Source of the DNA: CAVVSD01 sp963757125
Lineage (GTDB): Bacteria > Actinomycetota > Thermoleophilia > Solirubrobacterales > Solirubrobacteraceae
Assembly (NCBI GenBank): GCA_963757125.1
Contig: CAVWQP010000009.1
Span: 372,001-436,000, forward strand
Direction of reading: 5' to 3'
DNA: 64,000 bases
Part shown: in pieces, positions 8,802 to 17,738 of the stretch
How the letters are laid out: every line of letters starts with the position of its first letter
How positions within the stretch are numbered: the first letter of the stretch is position 1
Notes under the pieces: generated by a model
Seen by the model: the letters and a program-made list of their open reading frames with translations, nothing else
What the model was told of the DNA's origin: nothing
The model's database searches: none
Program-made: the position numbers and the translations under genes

Positions 8802-9710
8802 GTGCGCTGCGCGTGCATCGACATCGGGTCGAACACGACGAGGCTCCTCGTCGCCGAACCTGCGCGCGACGGCCGCCTGCGCGAGCTCCACACCGAGCGC
8901 GCCTTCACCCGGCTCGGCAGCCTCCTCGGCCCCGGCGGGGCGATCCCACCCGCCGTCGTGCGCGTCGGCGCGGAGGTCGTCGCCGAGCAGATCGCCGCCG
9001 CCCGCGCCGAGGGCGTGACGTCGATCCGCGTCGTGGCGACCGCGGCCATCAGGGACGCCGCGAACCGCGACGACTTCACGGCCGCGGTCCACGAGCTGGC
9101 GGGCCTGACGGTGGAGGTGCTGAGCGGCGAGGACGAGGCGCGCCTGGCGTTCCTCGGCGCCACGGGATCGCTCGCGGACTGCCCGGACGGCCTGCTGGGC
9201 GTCGTCGACGTCGGTGGCCGCTCGTCCGAGCTCGTGGCGGGGACGCGCGACGAGGGCGTCGCGTGGGCGACCTCGCTGCCGATCGGGTCGGGGCTGCTCG
9301 CCGACGAGCACCTGCGCGACGACCCGCCGACGCCGCCGCAGCTCGACGCGGCCCGCGCGCACGTCGCCGGCGTGCTCGCGGAGCTGCGCCCCCCGCGGCC
9401 CGTCGCGGCCTACGCGGTCGGCGGCAGCGCGACCTCGCTGCGGCGCCTGCTGGGCACGGTCCTCGACCAGGAGGCGCTCGCGCGCGGGCTCCTCGCGCTC
9501 GCCGCGCTGCCCCGCGCGGACATCGCCCGCCGGTTCGCGCTGCACCCCGAGCGCGCGCGCCTGCTGCCCGCCGCGATCCTGCTCCTCGAGGGCGCCACGG
9601 CGGCCTTCGGAACCCCGCTGCGGACGTGCGGCGGAGGCCTGCGCGAGGGTGTCCTCCTGGAGGCGATCCGGGGCTCAGGTCCTTCACAACTGGAGGGGGC
9701 CGCGGACTAG
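8802..9710 (+). CDS. Ppx/GppA family phosphatase (exopolyphosphatase-like)
   Basis: A 302-residue ASKHA-fold enzyme. It shows the phosphate-1 loop CIDIGSNTTRLL at the N-terminus, VVATAAIRDAANRDDF, LSGEDEARLAF and the second phosphate loop VVDVGGRSSEL, then the AVGGSATSL motif. It likely hydrolyses polyphosphate or pppGpp. The length suits the short actinobacterial Ppx form. GTG 8802 is chosen because the domain begins immediately and TATCTT lies 8 bases upstream; ATG 8766 would add 12 residues. It heads an operon with two CHAD proteins and polyphosphate kinase. Confidence 0.88.
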   Translation: MRCACIDIGSNTTRLLVAEPARDGRLRELHTERAFTRLGSLLGPGGAIPPAVVRVGAEVVAEQIAAARAEGVTSIRVVATAAIRDAANRDDFTAAVHELAGLTVEVLSGEDEARLAFLGATGSLADCPDGLLGVVDVGGRSSELVAGTRDEGVAWATSLPIGSGLLADEHLRDDPPTPPQLDAARAHVAGVLAELRPPRPVAAYAVGGSATSLRRLLGTVLDQEALARGLLALAALPRADIARRFALHPERARLLPAAILLLEGATAAFGTPLRTCGGGLREGVLLEAIRGSGPSQLEGAAD

Positions 9711-9713
9711 AGT
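9708..9713 (+). promoter_or_regulatory. -10 box before the first CHAD gene
   Basis: TAGAGT, overlapping the Ppx/GppA stop codon TAG, followed by 7 bases and the ATG at 9721. It could give an internal leaderless transcript for the CHAD-ppk part of the operon. Confidence 0.45.
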
Positions 9714-9720
9714 TGCCTGC

Positions 9721-10212
9721 ATGGCGAAGGCGAGGGACGTCGACGGACTGCTTCCCCGGACGCCGTACGCCCTGGCGGCCGCGCGCACGGTGCGCGTCCG
9801 CGCGGAGGAGCTCTTCGAGCACGCCGACGGCGTCCTGAGCACCGACGACCCCGGGCGCGTGCACGACATGCGCGTCGCGACGCGCAGGCTGCGCGCCGTC
9901 CTCGAGCTCTACGCCCCGTGCTTCCCGGCGCGCGAGCTGCGCCCCGTGCTGCGCGACGTCCGCCGTCTCGCGGACGCGCTCGGCGCGCGCCGCGACCCCG
10001 ACGTCCAGCTCGCGGCGGTCGCCGCGTTCGCGCGCGGCGCGGGCGAGCCCGAGCAGGCCGGGCTCGAGGTCGTCTCCGACGCGATCCGCGCGCGCCAGTC
10101 GGCGGGCAACGAGCAGCTCGCGGCGGCGTTGGCGCAGGTCGCGGCCTCCGACCTCCGCGGCCGGCTCCTCGTGCTCGCCGACGTCGCCACCGAGCGGGTG
10201 CAGGTCGCGTGA
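9721..10212 (+). CDS. CHAD domain protein, N-terminal-half type
   Basis: A 163-residue all-helical protein carrying one copy of the CHAD histidine/arginine motif (RVHDMRVATRRLRAVLE at about residue 45), a positively charged helix that binds polyphosphate in characterised CHAD domains. A full CHAD domain has two such helical bundles; this gene supplies only the first and the following gene the second. The genes overlap by the 4 bases GTGA, so the products are probably made together and may pair. Location between Ppx/GppA and Ppk1 supports a polyphosphate-granule role. Confidence 0.85.
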   Translation: MAKARDVDGLLPRTPYALAAARTVRVRAEELFEHADGVLSTDDPGRVHDMRVATRRLRAVLELYAPCFPARELRPVLRDVRRLADALGARRDPDVQLAAVAAFARGAGEPEQAGLEVVSDAIRARQSAGNEQLAAALAQVAASDLRGRLLVLADVATERVQVA

Positions 10213-10835
10213 AGGCGCGCGAGGTCAAGGGACTCGATCCCTCGGGCCAGCTGGCCGACAACGTCGAGCGCATCGCCCGGACGCGGCTCGACGAGCTCTT
10301 CGCCTTCGCGCCCGCGGTCCTCGATCCACGCAACGTCCGCGAGCTGCACGACATGCGCATCGCGGCCAAGCGCCTGCGGTACGTCCTCGAGCCGACCGAG
10401 CACCTCTTCGGTCCCTACGCCGCCAACGCGATCCGCCGGACGAAGGAGCTGCAGGAGCTCCTCGGCGACATGCACGACTGCGACGAGATGCTCCCGCGCG
10501 TCCGCAGGATCATCGCGGCCGAGCAGGCCGCGGAGGTCGAGGCGCTGCGCGCCCGCGCGAGCGCCGACGCGCGCGACCTCGACCCGGCGCTGGCGCGCGA
10601 CGCCCCGCGCGCCGAGGCCTGGCGCGGCCTGCACGCGTTCGCGGCCTGGCTGGAGGCGCGCCGGGCCGTGCTCCACGACGCGTTCCTGCGTCAGTGGACC
10701 GAGCTGGGGCGCACCGGGTTCCGCGCCCGCCTGGAGTACGCGCTCGCCGAGCGGCCCCCTGAGCCCGAGCCTGATCTGCCTGCCCGCCCCGCCCCCGACC
10801 CAGAGCCCGCCCTCGCGGCAAGGACCTCATCGTGA
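10209..10835 (+). CDS. CHAD domain protein, C-terminal-half type
   Basis: A 208-residue protein starting at a GTG that overlaps the preceding stop by 4 bases. It contains the second type of CHAD helix (ELHDMRIAAKRLRYVLE at about residue 47) and the LLGDMHDCDEMLPRV segment typical of CHAD C-terminal halves. The end is a proline/glutamate-rich tail, probably disordered. It likely binds inorganic polyphosphate together with the upstream half. The stop overlaps the ppk1 start (GTGA). Confidence 0.85.
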   Translation: MKAREVKGLDPSGQLADNVERIARTRLDELFAFAPAVLDPRNVRELHDMRIAAKRLRYVLEPTEHLFGPYAANAIRRTKELQELLGDMHDCDEMLPRVRRIIAAEQAAEVEALRARASADARDLDPALARDAPRAEAWRGLHAFAAWLEARRAVLHDAFLRQWTELGRTGFRARLEYALAERPPEPEPDLPARPAPDPEPALAARTSS

Positions 10836-12989
10836 CCATCGAGCACCAGCCACAGCAGGCAACCGCCCAGGATCCGATCAGCGCCGTCGAGCCGCCCGCG
10901 CCGGCCGTCGCCCCCGAGCGGGAGGGTCCCGATCCAGCGCTGTTCGCCAACCGCGAGCTGTCCTGGATGGACTTCAACGACCGCGTCCTGCAGCTCGCCG
11001 AGGACCCGAGGCAGCCGCTGCTGGAGCGCGTGAAGTTCGCCGCGATCTGGACCTCGAACCTCGACGAGTTCTACATGGTGCGCGTCGCCGGGCTGCACGA
11101 CCAGGTCGAGGCCGGCGTGCGCGAGCCGCTCGACGACCGCCGCTCGCCGTCGCAGACGATCGACGGCATCCGCGAGCTCGCCGTCGAGCAGTTCGAGCGC
11201 GTGCACGAGCTGCTCGAGCGCTCTCTGCGCCCCGAGCTGGCCGAGCACGGCATCAGCATCGTCGGCCTCGACGACGTGTCCGCCGAGGACCGCGCCGCGC
11301 TCCAGGAGCGCTACCGGCGCCAGATCTTCCCGGTCCTGACGCCGCTGGCGGTCGGGCTCGGACGGCCGTTCCCGTACATCTCCAACCTGTCGCTGTCGCT
11401 CGCGGTCCTCGTCCGCGACCCGACGACGTCGCAGACGACGTTCGCCCGCGTGAAGGTGCCGAAGGAGATGCTGCCGCGCTTCGTGCCGGTCGAGGGCGCC
11501 GAGGGCCACGTCTTCGTCCCGCTCGAGGACCTCATCGCCACCAACCTGCCCGACCTCTTCCCGGGCATGGAGATCCTCGACCACGGCTACTTCCGCGTGA
11601 CGCGCGACGCCGACTTCGAGGTCTCCGACGAGGCCGACGACCTGCTGCGCGCGGTCGAGGCCGAGCTGCGCCGGCGGCGCTTCGGCGAGGCGGTCCGCGT
11701 CGAGGTCGAGGCGGGCATGGACCCCGACCTGCGCAGCCAGCTCACGGAGGCGCTGAGCGTCGAGGAGCGCCAGGTCTACGACGTCCCGGGCCTGATCGAC
11801 CTCAACGACCTCTGGCAGATCGTCAAGCTGCCGGGCCTCCCGGAGCTGCGCGACCCGCCGTGGTCGCCGGTGACCCAGCCTCGCCTGCAGCTCGAGGAGC
11901 GACTCGGACATGTTCGCGGAGATCCGCCGCGCGGACATCCTCGTCCACCACCCCTACGACTCGTTCTCGACCTCCGTCGAGCGGTTCGTCGAGCAGGCGG
12001 CGGAGGACCCCGACGTCCTCGCGATCAAGATGACCGTGTACCGGACGTCCGACGACACGCCGCTCATCCCGGCGCTCATCCGCGCGACCGAGCGCGGCAA
12101 GCAGGCGGTCTGCCTCGTCGAGCTCAAGGCGCGCTTCGACGAGCGGGCGAACATCGGGTGGGCGAGCGCGCTGGAGGAGGCGGGCGTCCACGTCGTCTAC
12201 GGCCACCCGGCTCTGAAGACCCACGCCAAGGCGATCCTGGTCGTCCGGCGCGAGGGTGACGGCGTGCGCCACTACGTGCACGTCGGGACCGGCAACTACC
12301 ACCTCAACACGGCGCGCCTCTACACCGACTTCGGCCTCTTCACGGCCGACCCGCGGCTCGGCGTCGACGTCGGCGACATGTTCAACTTCCTCACCGGGTT
12401 CGCGCGGCCGCGCCGGTACAGCAAGGTGCTGCTGGCCCCGACGTTCCTGCGCGACTCGCTCCTCGACGAGATCGAGCGGACGATCGCCGCGCACGAGCGC
12501 GGCGAGGACGCCCGCATCCTCATGAAGATGAACTCGCTCGTCGACCGGCGCTGCATCCGCGCGCTGTACCAGGCGTCGCAGGCGGGCGTGCCCGTGGATC
12601 TCAACATCCGCGGGATCTGCTGCCTGCGGCCCGGGGTGCCCGGCGTCTCGGACAACATCCGCGTCGTCTCCGTCCTCGGCCGCTTCCTCGAGCACTCGCG
12701 CGTCTACGCGTTCTTCCGCGGCGACGAGGTCAAGGTCTACATCGGCTCCGCCGACCTCATGCCGCGCAACCTCGACACGCGCGTGGAGCTCATCGTGCCC
12801 GTGGAGGACCGCGCCGTGCGCGACGACCTCCTCGACGCGATCGAGCGCTGCCTCGTCGACGACGAGGGCGCGTGGGACCTCGGGCCGGAGCGCACCTGGG
12901 TGCGGCGCACGCCGGGCCCCGAGCCCCGCGACGTGCAGCGCGAGCTCATGATCGGCCACGCGCGCGCGCGGCGGCCGAGGCGTCTGTGA
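10832..12989 (+). CDS. ppk1: Polyphosphate kinase 1, reading frame broken once
   Basis: Ppk1 transfers the ATP gamma-phosphate to polyphosphate. The N-terminal part begins at GTG 10832 with NRELSWMDFNDRVLQLA, and the catalytic part contains VHHPYDSF, the active-site histidine motif LKTHAKA, HVGTGNYH and LNIRGICC. The reading frame shifts between TQPRLQLE and SDSDMFAEIRR near 11902-11910: the span is 2158 bases, one more than a multiple of three, and dropping one base restores a continuous protein of about 718 residues, normal for the family. The stop overlaps the next gene (GTGA). Either an indel error or a real frameshift is possible. Confidence 0.85.
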
Positions 12990-13790
12990 CCGAGACACCG
13001 TCGGAGGCCATCGCCGGGATGCCGCGTCCACGCGCCGGCGCGGGGCAACCGGCGGCTCGAGAAGCTCCTCGCGGCGGTCGACGCCGACGTCCAGGTCAAG
13101 GGGTGGTGGCACGCCGCGGGCGTCAACGCGACGCGCCTGCACATGTACGACCACTCGTGGGTCCACATCCAGATCGTGCTCAACATCGCGCTGCGGCTGG
13201 CCCGTCTGCTGTTCCGCGCCGGCGTGACGCCGAGCATCGTGGAGGACCACGGGATGAAGCAGCGCGACGCGGAGGTCGTCATCGCGGCGGCGGCGCTCCT
13301 GCACTGCGTCGGCATGTCCATCCACCGCACGGACCACGAGACGTACTCGCTGTTCCTCTGCGCGGACAAGCTGCCGAAGCTGCTGGAGGGCATCTACGAC
13401 GAGCCGGAGCGCACGATCATCGTCGCCGAGGCGATGCACGCGGTGATCTCCCACCGCTCCCGCGGCAACCCGCTCACGATCGAGGCGTCCATCGTGCGCG
13501 TCGCCGACGCGCTCGACATGGCCAAGGGCCGCTCGCGCGTCGAGGTCGAGGCGGGGCGGACGAACATCCACTCCCTGTCGTCCTACGCGATCGACGAGGT
13601 GCGGATCGGCGCGGGCGACGAGAAGGCGGTCCGCGTCGAGATCGAGATGAACAGCTCGGCGGGGATCTTCCAGGTCGACGAGGGCCTGGGCACGAAGCTG
13701 CGCGGGACGCCGCTGGCCGAGCACGTCGAGGTCATCGCCCGCATCGAGGCCGAGCACGAGGAGCGCCTCGTGCCCGTCTTCCGGCTGTAG
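12986..13790 (+). CDS. HD-superfamily phosphohydrolase-like protein, one frameshift
   Basis: An all-helical protein of about 267 residues after removing one base from the GGGG run near 13045-13048, which joins MPRPRAGAG to NRRLEKLLAAVDADVQ; the span of 805 bases is one over a multiple of three. The core (WVHIQIVLNIALRL, ALLHCVGMSIHR, HAVISHRSRG, VRVADALDMAKGRSR) resembles HD phosphohydrolases, and ADALD gives the last metal ligand. The central HD pair reads HC here, so activity is uncertain. Its GTG overlaps the ppk1 stop, placing it in the polyphosphate operon. Confidence 0.7.
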
Positions 13791-13814
13791 CGCGGACGCG
13801 CCCGATCAAAACTC

Positions 13815-13896
13815 GTGTGTGACGGCGGGCACACTCGGGAAACCCCCAGGGTGAAGGCAGGGGGAAACAAAGCTGCACCCGGGAGGTGCCTTTCTC
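13815..13896 (+). promoter_or_regulatory. Structured leader of the MHS transporter gene
   Basis: The 106-base gap before the transporter can form three successive hairpins: GTGTG/CACAC (13817-13821 with 13830-13834), CCCCC/GGGGG (13843-13847 with 13860-13864) and GCACC/GGTGC (13875-13879 with 13885-13889). The last contains the ribosome binding site GGGAGG (13881-13886). This looks like a leader that could control translation; I cannot assign it to a known riboswitch class. Confidence 0.4.
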
Positions 13897-15297
13897 ATGG
13901 CGACAGCGGAGACCGCTGCGCTGAACGGCCGTACCCAGAACCCGTCGTCGAACCGCCGCGTCCTCGCGGCGAGCTCCGTCGGAACCGTTCTGGAGTGGTA
14001 CGACTTCTTCCTCTACGGCACGGCCGCGGCGCTCGTGTTCGACAAGCTCTTCTTCTCGAGCTCGTTGTCGGACACCGCTGCGACGCTCGCCTCGTTCGCG
14101 ACGTTCGGCGCGGGCTTCTTCGCCCGGCCGTTCGGCGCCGCGCTGTTCGGGCACTTCGGCGACCGGGTCGGCCGTCGCAACATGCTCATCATCTCGCTGA
14201 CGATGATGGGCCTGGCGAGCGCCGCGATCGGCCTGCTCCCGACCTACGCGTCGATCGGGCTGCTGGCTCCGATCCTGCTCGTGACGCTGCGCCTGATCCA
14301 GGGCTTCGGCGTCGGTGGCGAGTGGGGCGGCGCGGTCCTCATGGTCACGGAGCACGCGCCCGACGGGAAGCGCGGCCGCTACGGCGCCTGCGTGCAGGTC
14401 GGGGTCCCCGCGGGCCTGCTGCTCGCCAGCGTCACGTTCCTGCTCGTGGACTCGCTGACCACCGAGGCGCAGTTCATGTCGTGGGGTTGGCGCATCCCGT
14501 TCCTGCTGTCGATCGTGCTCGTCGCCGTCGGGCTGTTCATCCGCCTGAAGGTCGTCGAGTCGCCCGACTTCGCCAAGGCGAAGGAGCAGGGCAAGACGGA
14601 GGACGCGCCGGCGCCGATCGTGCAGACGGTGCGCGACCATCCGCGCGAGATGGCGACCGCGTTCGGCGCGCGCGTCGGCGAGAACGCGCTGTTCTACCTG
14701 TTCACGGTGTTCGTCCTGGAGTACGGCGAGGACGAGCTGGGGTTCGAGCGCAACCAGGTCCTCATCGCGGTCATCGTGGCCGCGGCGATCGGGCTGTTCA
14801 CGAACCTCTTCTACGGGTCGCTGTCGGACCGCGTCGGCCGCAAGCCGGTGTACCTGTTCGGCGCCGTCCTGTCGCTCGTGTTCTCGTTCTTCTACATCCC
14901 GATGCTCGACACCGGGTCGCTGGCGATCATCATCCTCGCGACCGTCATCGGGCTGAACCTGGGCCACGATGCGATGTACGGCGTGCAGGCGGCGTTCTTC
15001 GCGGAGTCCTTCAGCGTGACGTCGCGCTACACCGGCGCCGGGATGGGCTACCACCTGGCCGCCGTGTTCGGCGGCGGCATCGCGCCGCTCGTCGCGACGG
15101 CGCTGCTCGCCACCGGCTCGAACGGCAAGCTGCTCGTCGGCGTCTACATGGCGGCGATGTGCCTCATCACGGTGGTCGCGGTGCTCTTCGCCAGAGAGAC
15201 GAAGGACCGTGACTTCCACGAGGCTCCGGCGGACCCGGAGCGCGAGGCGCGCTTCAGCCGCGAGCCGCAGCGAGAGGCGGCCCGCACGACCAGCTAG
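13897..15297 (+). CDS. MFS transporter, metabolite:proton symporter (MHS) family
   Basis: A 466-residue protein with 12 predicted membrane helices. The hallmarks of the MHS family (ProP, ShiA, KgtP relatives) are seen: SVGTVLEWYDFFLYGTAAAL in helix 1, the loop GDRVGRRN between helices 2 and 3, LIQGFGVGGEWGGAVL in helix 4 and SDRVGRKP after helix 7. Such proteins import osmolytes or carboxylic acids with protons; the substrate is not predictable. Translation starts 10 bases after GGGAGG, which is sequestered in a possible hairpin. No enzyme genes accompany it. Confidence 0.88.
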   Translation: MATAETAALNGRTQNPSSNRRVLAASSVGTVLEWYDFFLYGTAAALVFDKLFFSSSLSDTAATLASFATFGAGFFARPFGAALFGHFGDRVGRRNMLIISLTMMGLASAAIGLLPTYASIGLLAPILLVTLRLIQGFGVGGEWGGAVLMVTEHAPDGKRGRYGACVQVGVPAGLLLASVTFLLVDSLTTEAQFMSWGWRIPFLLSIVLVAVGLFIRLKVVESPDFAKAKEQGKTEDAPAPIVQTVRDHPREMATAFGARVGENALFYLFTVFVLEYGEDELGFERNQVLIAVIVAAAIGLFTNLFYGSLSDRVGRKPVYLFGAVLSLVFSFFYIPMLDTGSLAIIILATVIGLNLGHDAMYGVQAAFFAESFSVTSRYTGAGMGYHLAAVFGGGIAPLVATALLATGSNGKLLVGVYMAAMCLITVVAVLFARETKDRDFHEAPADPEREARFSREPQREAARTTS

Positions 15298-15300
15298 CGG

Positions 15301-15570
15301 CTACCAGCCGCCCTTCCACTCCGACGAGGTCGCACGAGCCTTCGCAGCCTCCAGCTTCTCGTCCTTGCGCTTGTCCGTCTGCCAGTAGATGAGGCTGGCG
15401 ATGAAGATGAACAAGGGGAAGAAGATGATGAGGATGAACCCGAAGTTCGTGACGACCTTGTCGGTCGTCTCCCCGTACCAGCCCTGGCCGCTCATGTCGG
15501 CCAGCGCGGGGGTGGCGGCCGCGAGGACGATCGTCACGGTCGCGGCGGTGAGGAGCGAGAGGCGGCGCAT
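15301..15570 (-). CDS. Small secreted or membrane protein, 89 residues
   Basis: Not recognised by family. It has a signal peptide (residues 1-25, ending ATPALA), a short GQGWYGETTDK linker, one strongly hydrophobic helix FILIIFFPLFIFIASLIYW and a lysine-rich cytoplasmic-like tail. A minus-strand TACGAT (15579-15584) lies 8 bases before the ATG. It converges on the MHS transporter with only 3 bases between the stops and is divergent from the ABC-F gene. Aromatic residues at the ends of the helix suggest a single-pass inner membrane protein. Confidence 0.7.
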   Translation of the reverse strand: MRRLSLLTAATVTIVLAAATPALADMSGQGWYGETTDKVVTNFGFILIIFFPLFIFIASLIYWQTDKRKDEKLEAAKARATSSEWKGGW

Positions 15571-15602
15571 CACGCCGGATCGTAGCTCACGAGACGGCCA
15601 CG

Positions 15603-15608
15603 TATCGT
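15603..15608 (+). promoter_or_regulatory. -10 box of the ABC-F gene
   Basis: TATCGT, 7 bases before the GTG at 15616. The spacing decides for this GTG over the one at 15607, which lies inside the -10 box. Confidence 0.45.
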
Positions 15609-15615
15609 GGTTGGC

Positions 15616-17538
15616 GTGGCCGTGCTCATCGCCTCCGATCTCGGGAAGGACATCTCCGGCACGCCGCTGTTCCGCGGTGTCTCGCTCAAGCTCGAGCGCC
15701 GCGACCGGCTGACCATCGCCGGGCGCAACGGGGCGGGCAAGACGACGCTCCTGCGCATGCTCGCGAGCCAGACGTCGGTCGACGTCGGGGAGCTCGCGTT
15801 CGAGAAGGGCGCGCGCGTCGCGCTGCACGACCAGCGCCCCCCGCGCGAGCGCGATCTCACCCTGCGCGACTACGTCCTGGCCGGCGCGGCGGAGCTCGTC
15901 GCCCTCGAGCAGGACCTGTCGGAGCTGGCGATGAAGATGGCCGACGGCGACGAGAAGGTCATGGACGCCTACGCACGCGCCGAGGCGCGGCTCGAGCACG
16001 CCGGCGGCTGGAACTGGCGCGACCGCGCCGCCGGGATGGTGCGAGGCCTGGGCTTCTCCGAGGACGACCTCGACCGCCAGCTCTCGACGTTCTCCGGCGG
16101 CCAGCTCACGCGCGCCTCGCTCGCCCGCGCGCTCGGGTCGCACCCCGACCTCCTCCTGCTCGACGAGCCCACGAACCACCTCGACATCGAGTCGCTCGAG
16201 TGGTTGGAGCAGACCCTGCTCACGCTCGACACGGCGATCGTCATGGTGGCCCACGACCGCTGGTTCCTGGAGACCGTCGGCACGGCGGTCCTCGAGCTCG
16301 AGGCGGGCCGCGGGCGGTTCTTCCCCGGCACCTGGGCGCAGTGGCGTCGCGAGGCGGCGGCGCGCGAGATGGCGCTCGGCCGCGCGATCGACAAGCAGCA
16401 GGCGGAGATCGCCCGGATGGAGGCGTTCGTGGAGCGCTTCCGCTACAAGGCCTCCAAGGCGCGACAGGCCCAGTCGCGGATCAAGGCGATGGACAAGATC
16501 GATCGCATCGAGCGCGACCCGCGCGACAACCGCGAGCTGGGCTTCAAGTTCGGGGCGGTGGAGCGCACGGGCCGCGTCGTGTTCGAGATGACCGGCGGTC
16601 GGATCGAGGTCGGCGAGGGGCACGTCCTGCTCGACGGCGCCGAGATCTGGCTCGAGCGCGGCGAGCACGTCTCGCTCGTCGGCGCCAACGGCACCGGCAA
16701 GACGACGCTCATCGAGACGCTCGCCGGGCGCACGGAGCCCGCGGCGGGCAAGATCAGCCGCGGCCACAACGTCAAGCTCGGCTACCTGTCCCAGCACGCC
16801 GACGAGCTCAGCGCCGGCGGCGCCCGGACGGTGCTCGAGGCCTGCGTGAAGCGCACCGGCCTGACGCCGGGCAGGGCGCGCGCGCTGCTGGGGACGTTCC
16901 TCTTCAGCGGCGAGGAGGTCGAGAAGCCGCTCGACGGCATCAGCGGCGGCGAGCGCCAGCGGCTCACGCTCGCGATCCTCGTCTCCTCCGGCGCCAACGT
17001 CCTCATCCTCGACGAGCCGACCAACCACCTGGACCTCGACGCGCGCGAGGCGCTCGAGGACGCGCTGCACGCCTACGAGGGCGCGCTGCTGCTCGTCTCG
17101 CACGACCGCGCGCTGCTGGACGCCATCGGCTCGCGGACCGTCGCCGTCGAGGACGGCACGCTGCGGACCTACGTCGGCGGCTGGCCCGAGTACGTGCGCG
17201 TGCGCGAGGAGCGCAAGGCGAAGCCGGCGAAGCCCTCCGCGAAGAAGCCCGCCCCCAAGGCCGAGCCGGTGAAGGCGAAGGCGAAGGACAAGCCGAAGGC
17301 GAGGGTCAACGGGAACGGCAACGGCAACGGCACGTCGAAGAACGCCCGCCGGCGGCTGCGCGAGCTCGAGCGCGAGGTCGAGCAGGCCGAGTCCGTGCTG
17401 GCGCAACTCGAGACCGAGCTCGCGGCGCCGGATGCGTGGGCGACGCCTGAGGCGTCCGCGGCGGCGAGCGAGCGCCACCAGGAGGCCAAGCGCGCGGTCG
17501 AGGAGGCCTATTCCCGCTGGGAGGCCGCGAGCGCTTAG
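15616..17538 (+). CDS. ABC-F family ATPase (ribosome-associated type)
   Basis: A 640-residue soluble protein with two ABC ATPase domains and no membrane segments. Walker A motifs GRNGAGKTT and GANGTGKTT, signatures FSGGQLTR and ISGGERQR, and Walker B LLLDEPTNHLD and LILDEPTNHLD are intact. Between the domains lies the charged inter-domain linker of ABC-F proteins (EAFVERFRYKASKARQAQSR). A lysine/proline/alanine-rich stretch with an asparagine-glycine repeat leads into a C-terminal coiled coil. ABC-F proteins act on the ribosome in translation quality control or antibiotic protection; which applies is not clear. Confidence 0.92.
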   Translation: MAVLIASDLGKDISGTPLFRGVSLKLERRDRLTIAGRNGAGKTTLLRMLASQTSVDVGELAFEKGARVALHDQRPPRERDLTLRDYVLAGAAELVALEQDLSELAMKMADGDEKVMDAYARAEARLEHAGGWNWRDRAAGMVRGLGFSEDDLDRQLSTFSGGQLTRASLARALGSHPDLLLLDEPTNHLDIESLEWLEQTLLTLDTAIVMVAHDRWFLETVGTAVLELEAGRGRFFPGTWAQWRREAAAREMALGRAIDKQQAEIARMEAFVERFRYKASKARQAQSRIKAMDKIDRIERDPRDNRELGFKFGAVERTGRVVFEMTGGRIEVGEGHVLLDGAEIWLERGEHVSLVGANGTGKTTLIETLAGRTEPAAGKISRGHNVKLGYLSQHADELSAGGARTVLEACVKRTGLTPGRARALLGTFLFSGEEVEKPLDGISGGERQRLTLAILVSSGANVLILDEPTNHLDLDAREALEDALHAYEGALLLVSHDRALLDAIGSRTVAVEDGTLRTYVGGWPEYVRVREERKAKPAKPSAKKPAPKAEPVKAKAKDKPKARVNGNGNGNGTSKNARRRLRELEREVEQAESVLAQLETELAAPDAWATPEASAAASERHQEAKRAVEEAYSRWEAASA

Positions 17539-17564
17539 GCCCCCAGAGGTGTCAGGCTGTCCTC

Positions 17565-17732
17565 ATGTCCGATGACGAAGAGGACACCGTCCTGTGGTCG
17601 ATGACCTGCAACTCGTGCGACAACGAGTGGATGCAGGTCACCCCCGCCGACTCCACCCCGGCCGCCGAGGAGATCGAGTGCCCGGCGTGCGCGAGCACCA
17701 TGCTCGACGCCGAGTACGCCGGGCGCCGGTAG
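17565..17732 (+). CDS. Small zinc-ribbon protein, 55 residues
   Basis: A short acidic protein beginning MSDDEEDTVLWSMTCN. Two CxxC pairs (TCNSCDN and ECPACAS), separated by about 20 residues, form a zinc-ribbon knuckle. No enzymatic motif is present. It may bind RNA, DNA or a protein partner. It lies 26 bases behind the ABC-F gene in the same direction and may be cotranscribed. Codon use with G/C at third positions is like its neighbours, supporting a real gene. Confidence 0.7.
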   Translation: MSDDEEDTVLWSMTCNSCDNEWMQVTPADSTPAAEEIECPACASTMLDAEYAGRR

Positions 17733-17738
17733 CCCGGC

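Noticed and set aside
11895..11915. Programmed ribosomal frameshift in ppk1.
   Set aside because: There is no slippery run or downstream structure that I can see, and Ppk1 is not known to use one. Other conserved genes here show the same one-base problems.
3320..13757. Very long open frames on the strand opposite to real genes (for example 11823-13757 minus and 3320-4800 plus).
   Set aside because: They arise from the G/C-rich third codon positions of the real genes: their translations are made of Arg/Ala/Gly/Pro runs, lack domain motifs, and lie opposite well-recognised proteins (Ppk1, NlpC/P60).
17221..17340. A repeat in the ABC-F gene giving an asparagine/glycine repeat.
   Set aside because: Short coding repeat in a normal low-complexity linker between domain and coiled coil; not a separate element.
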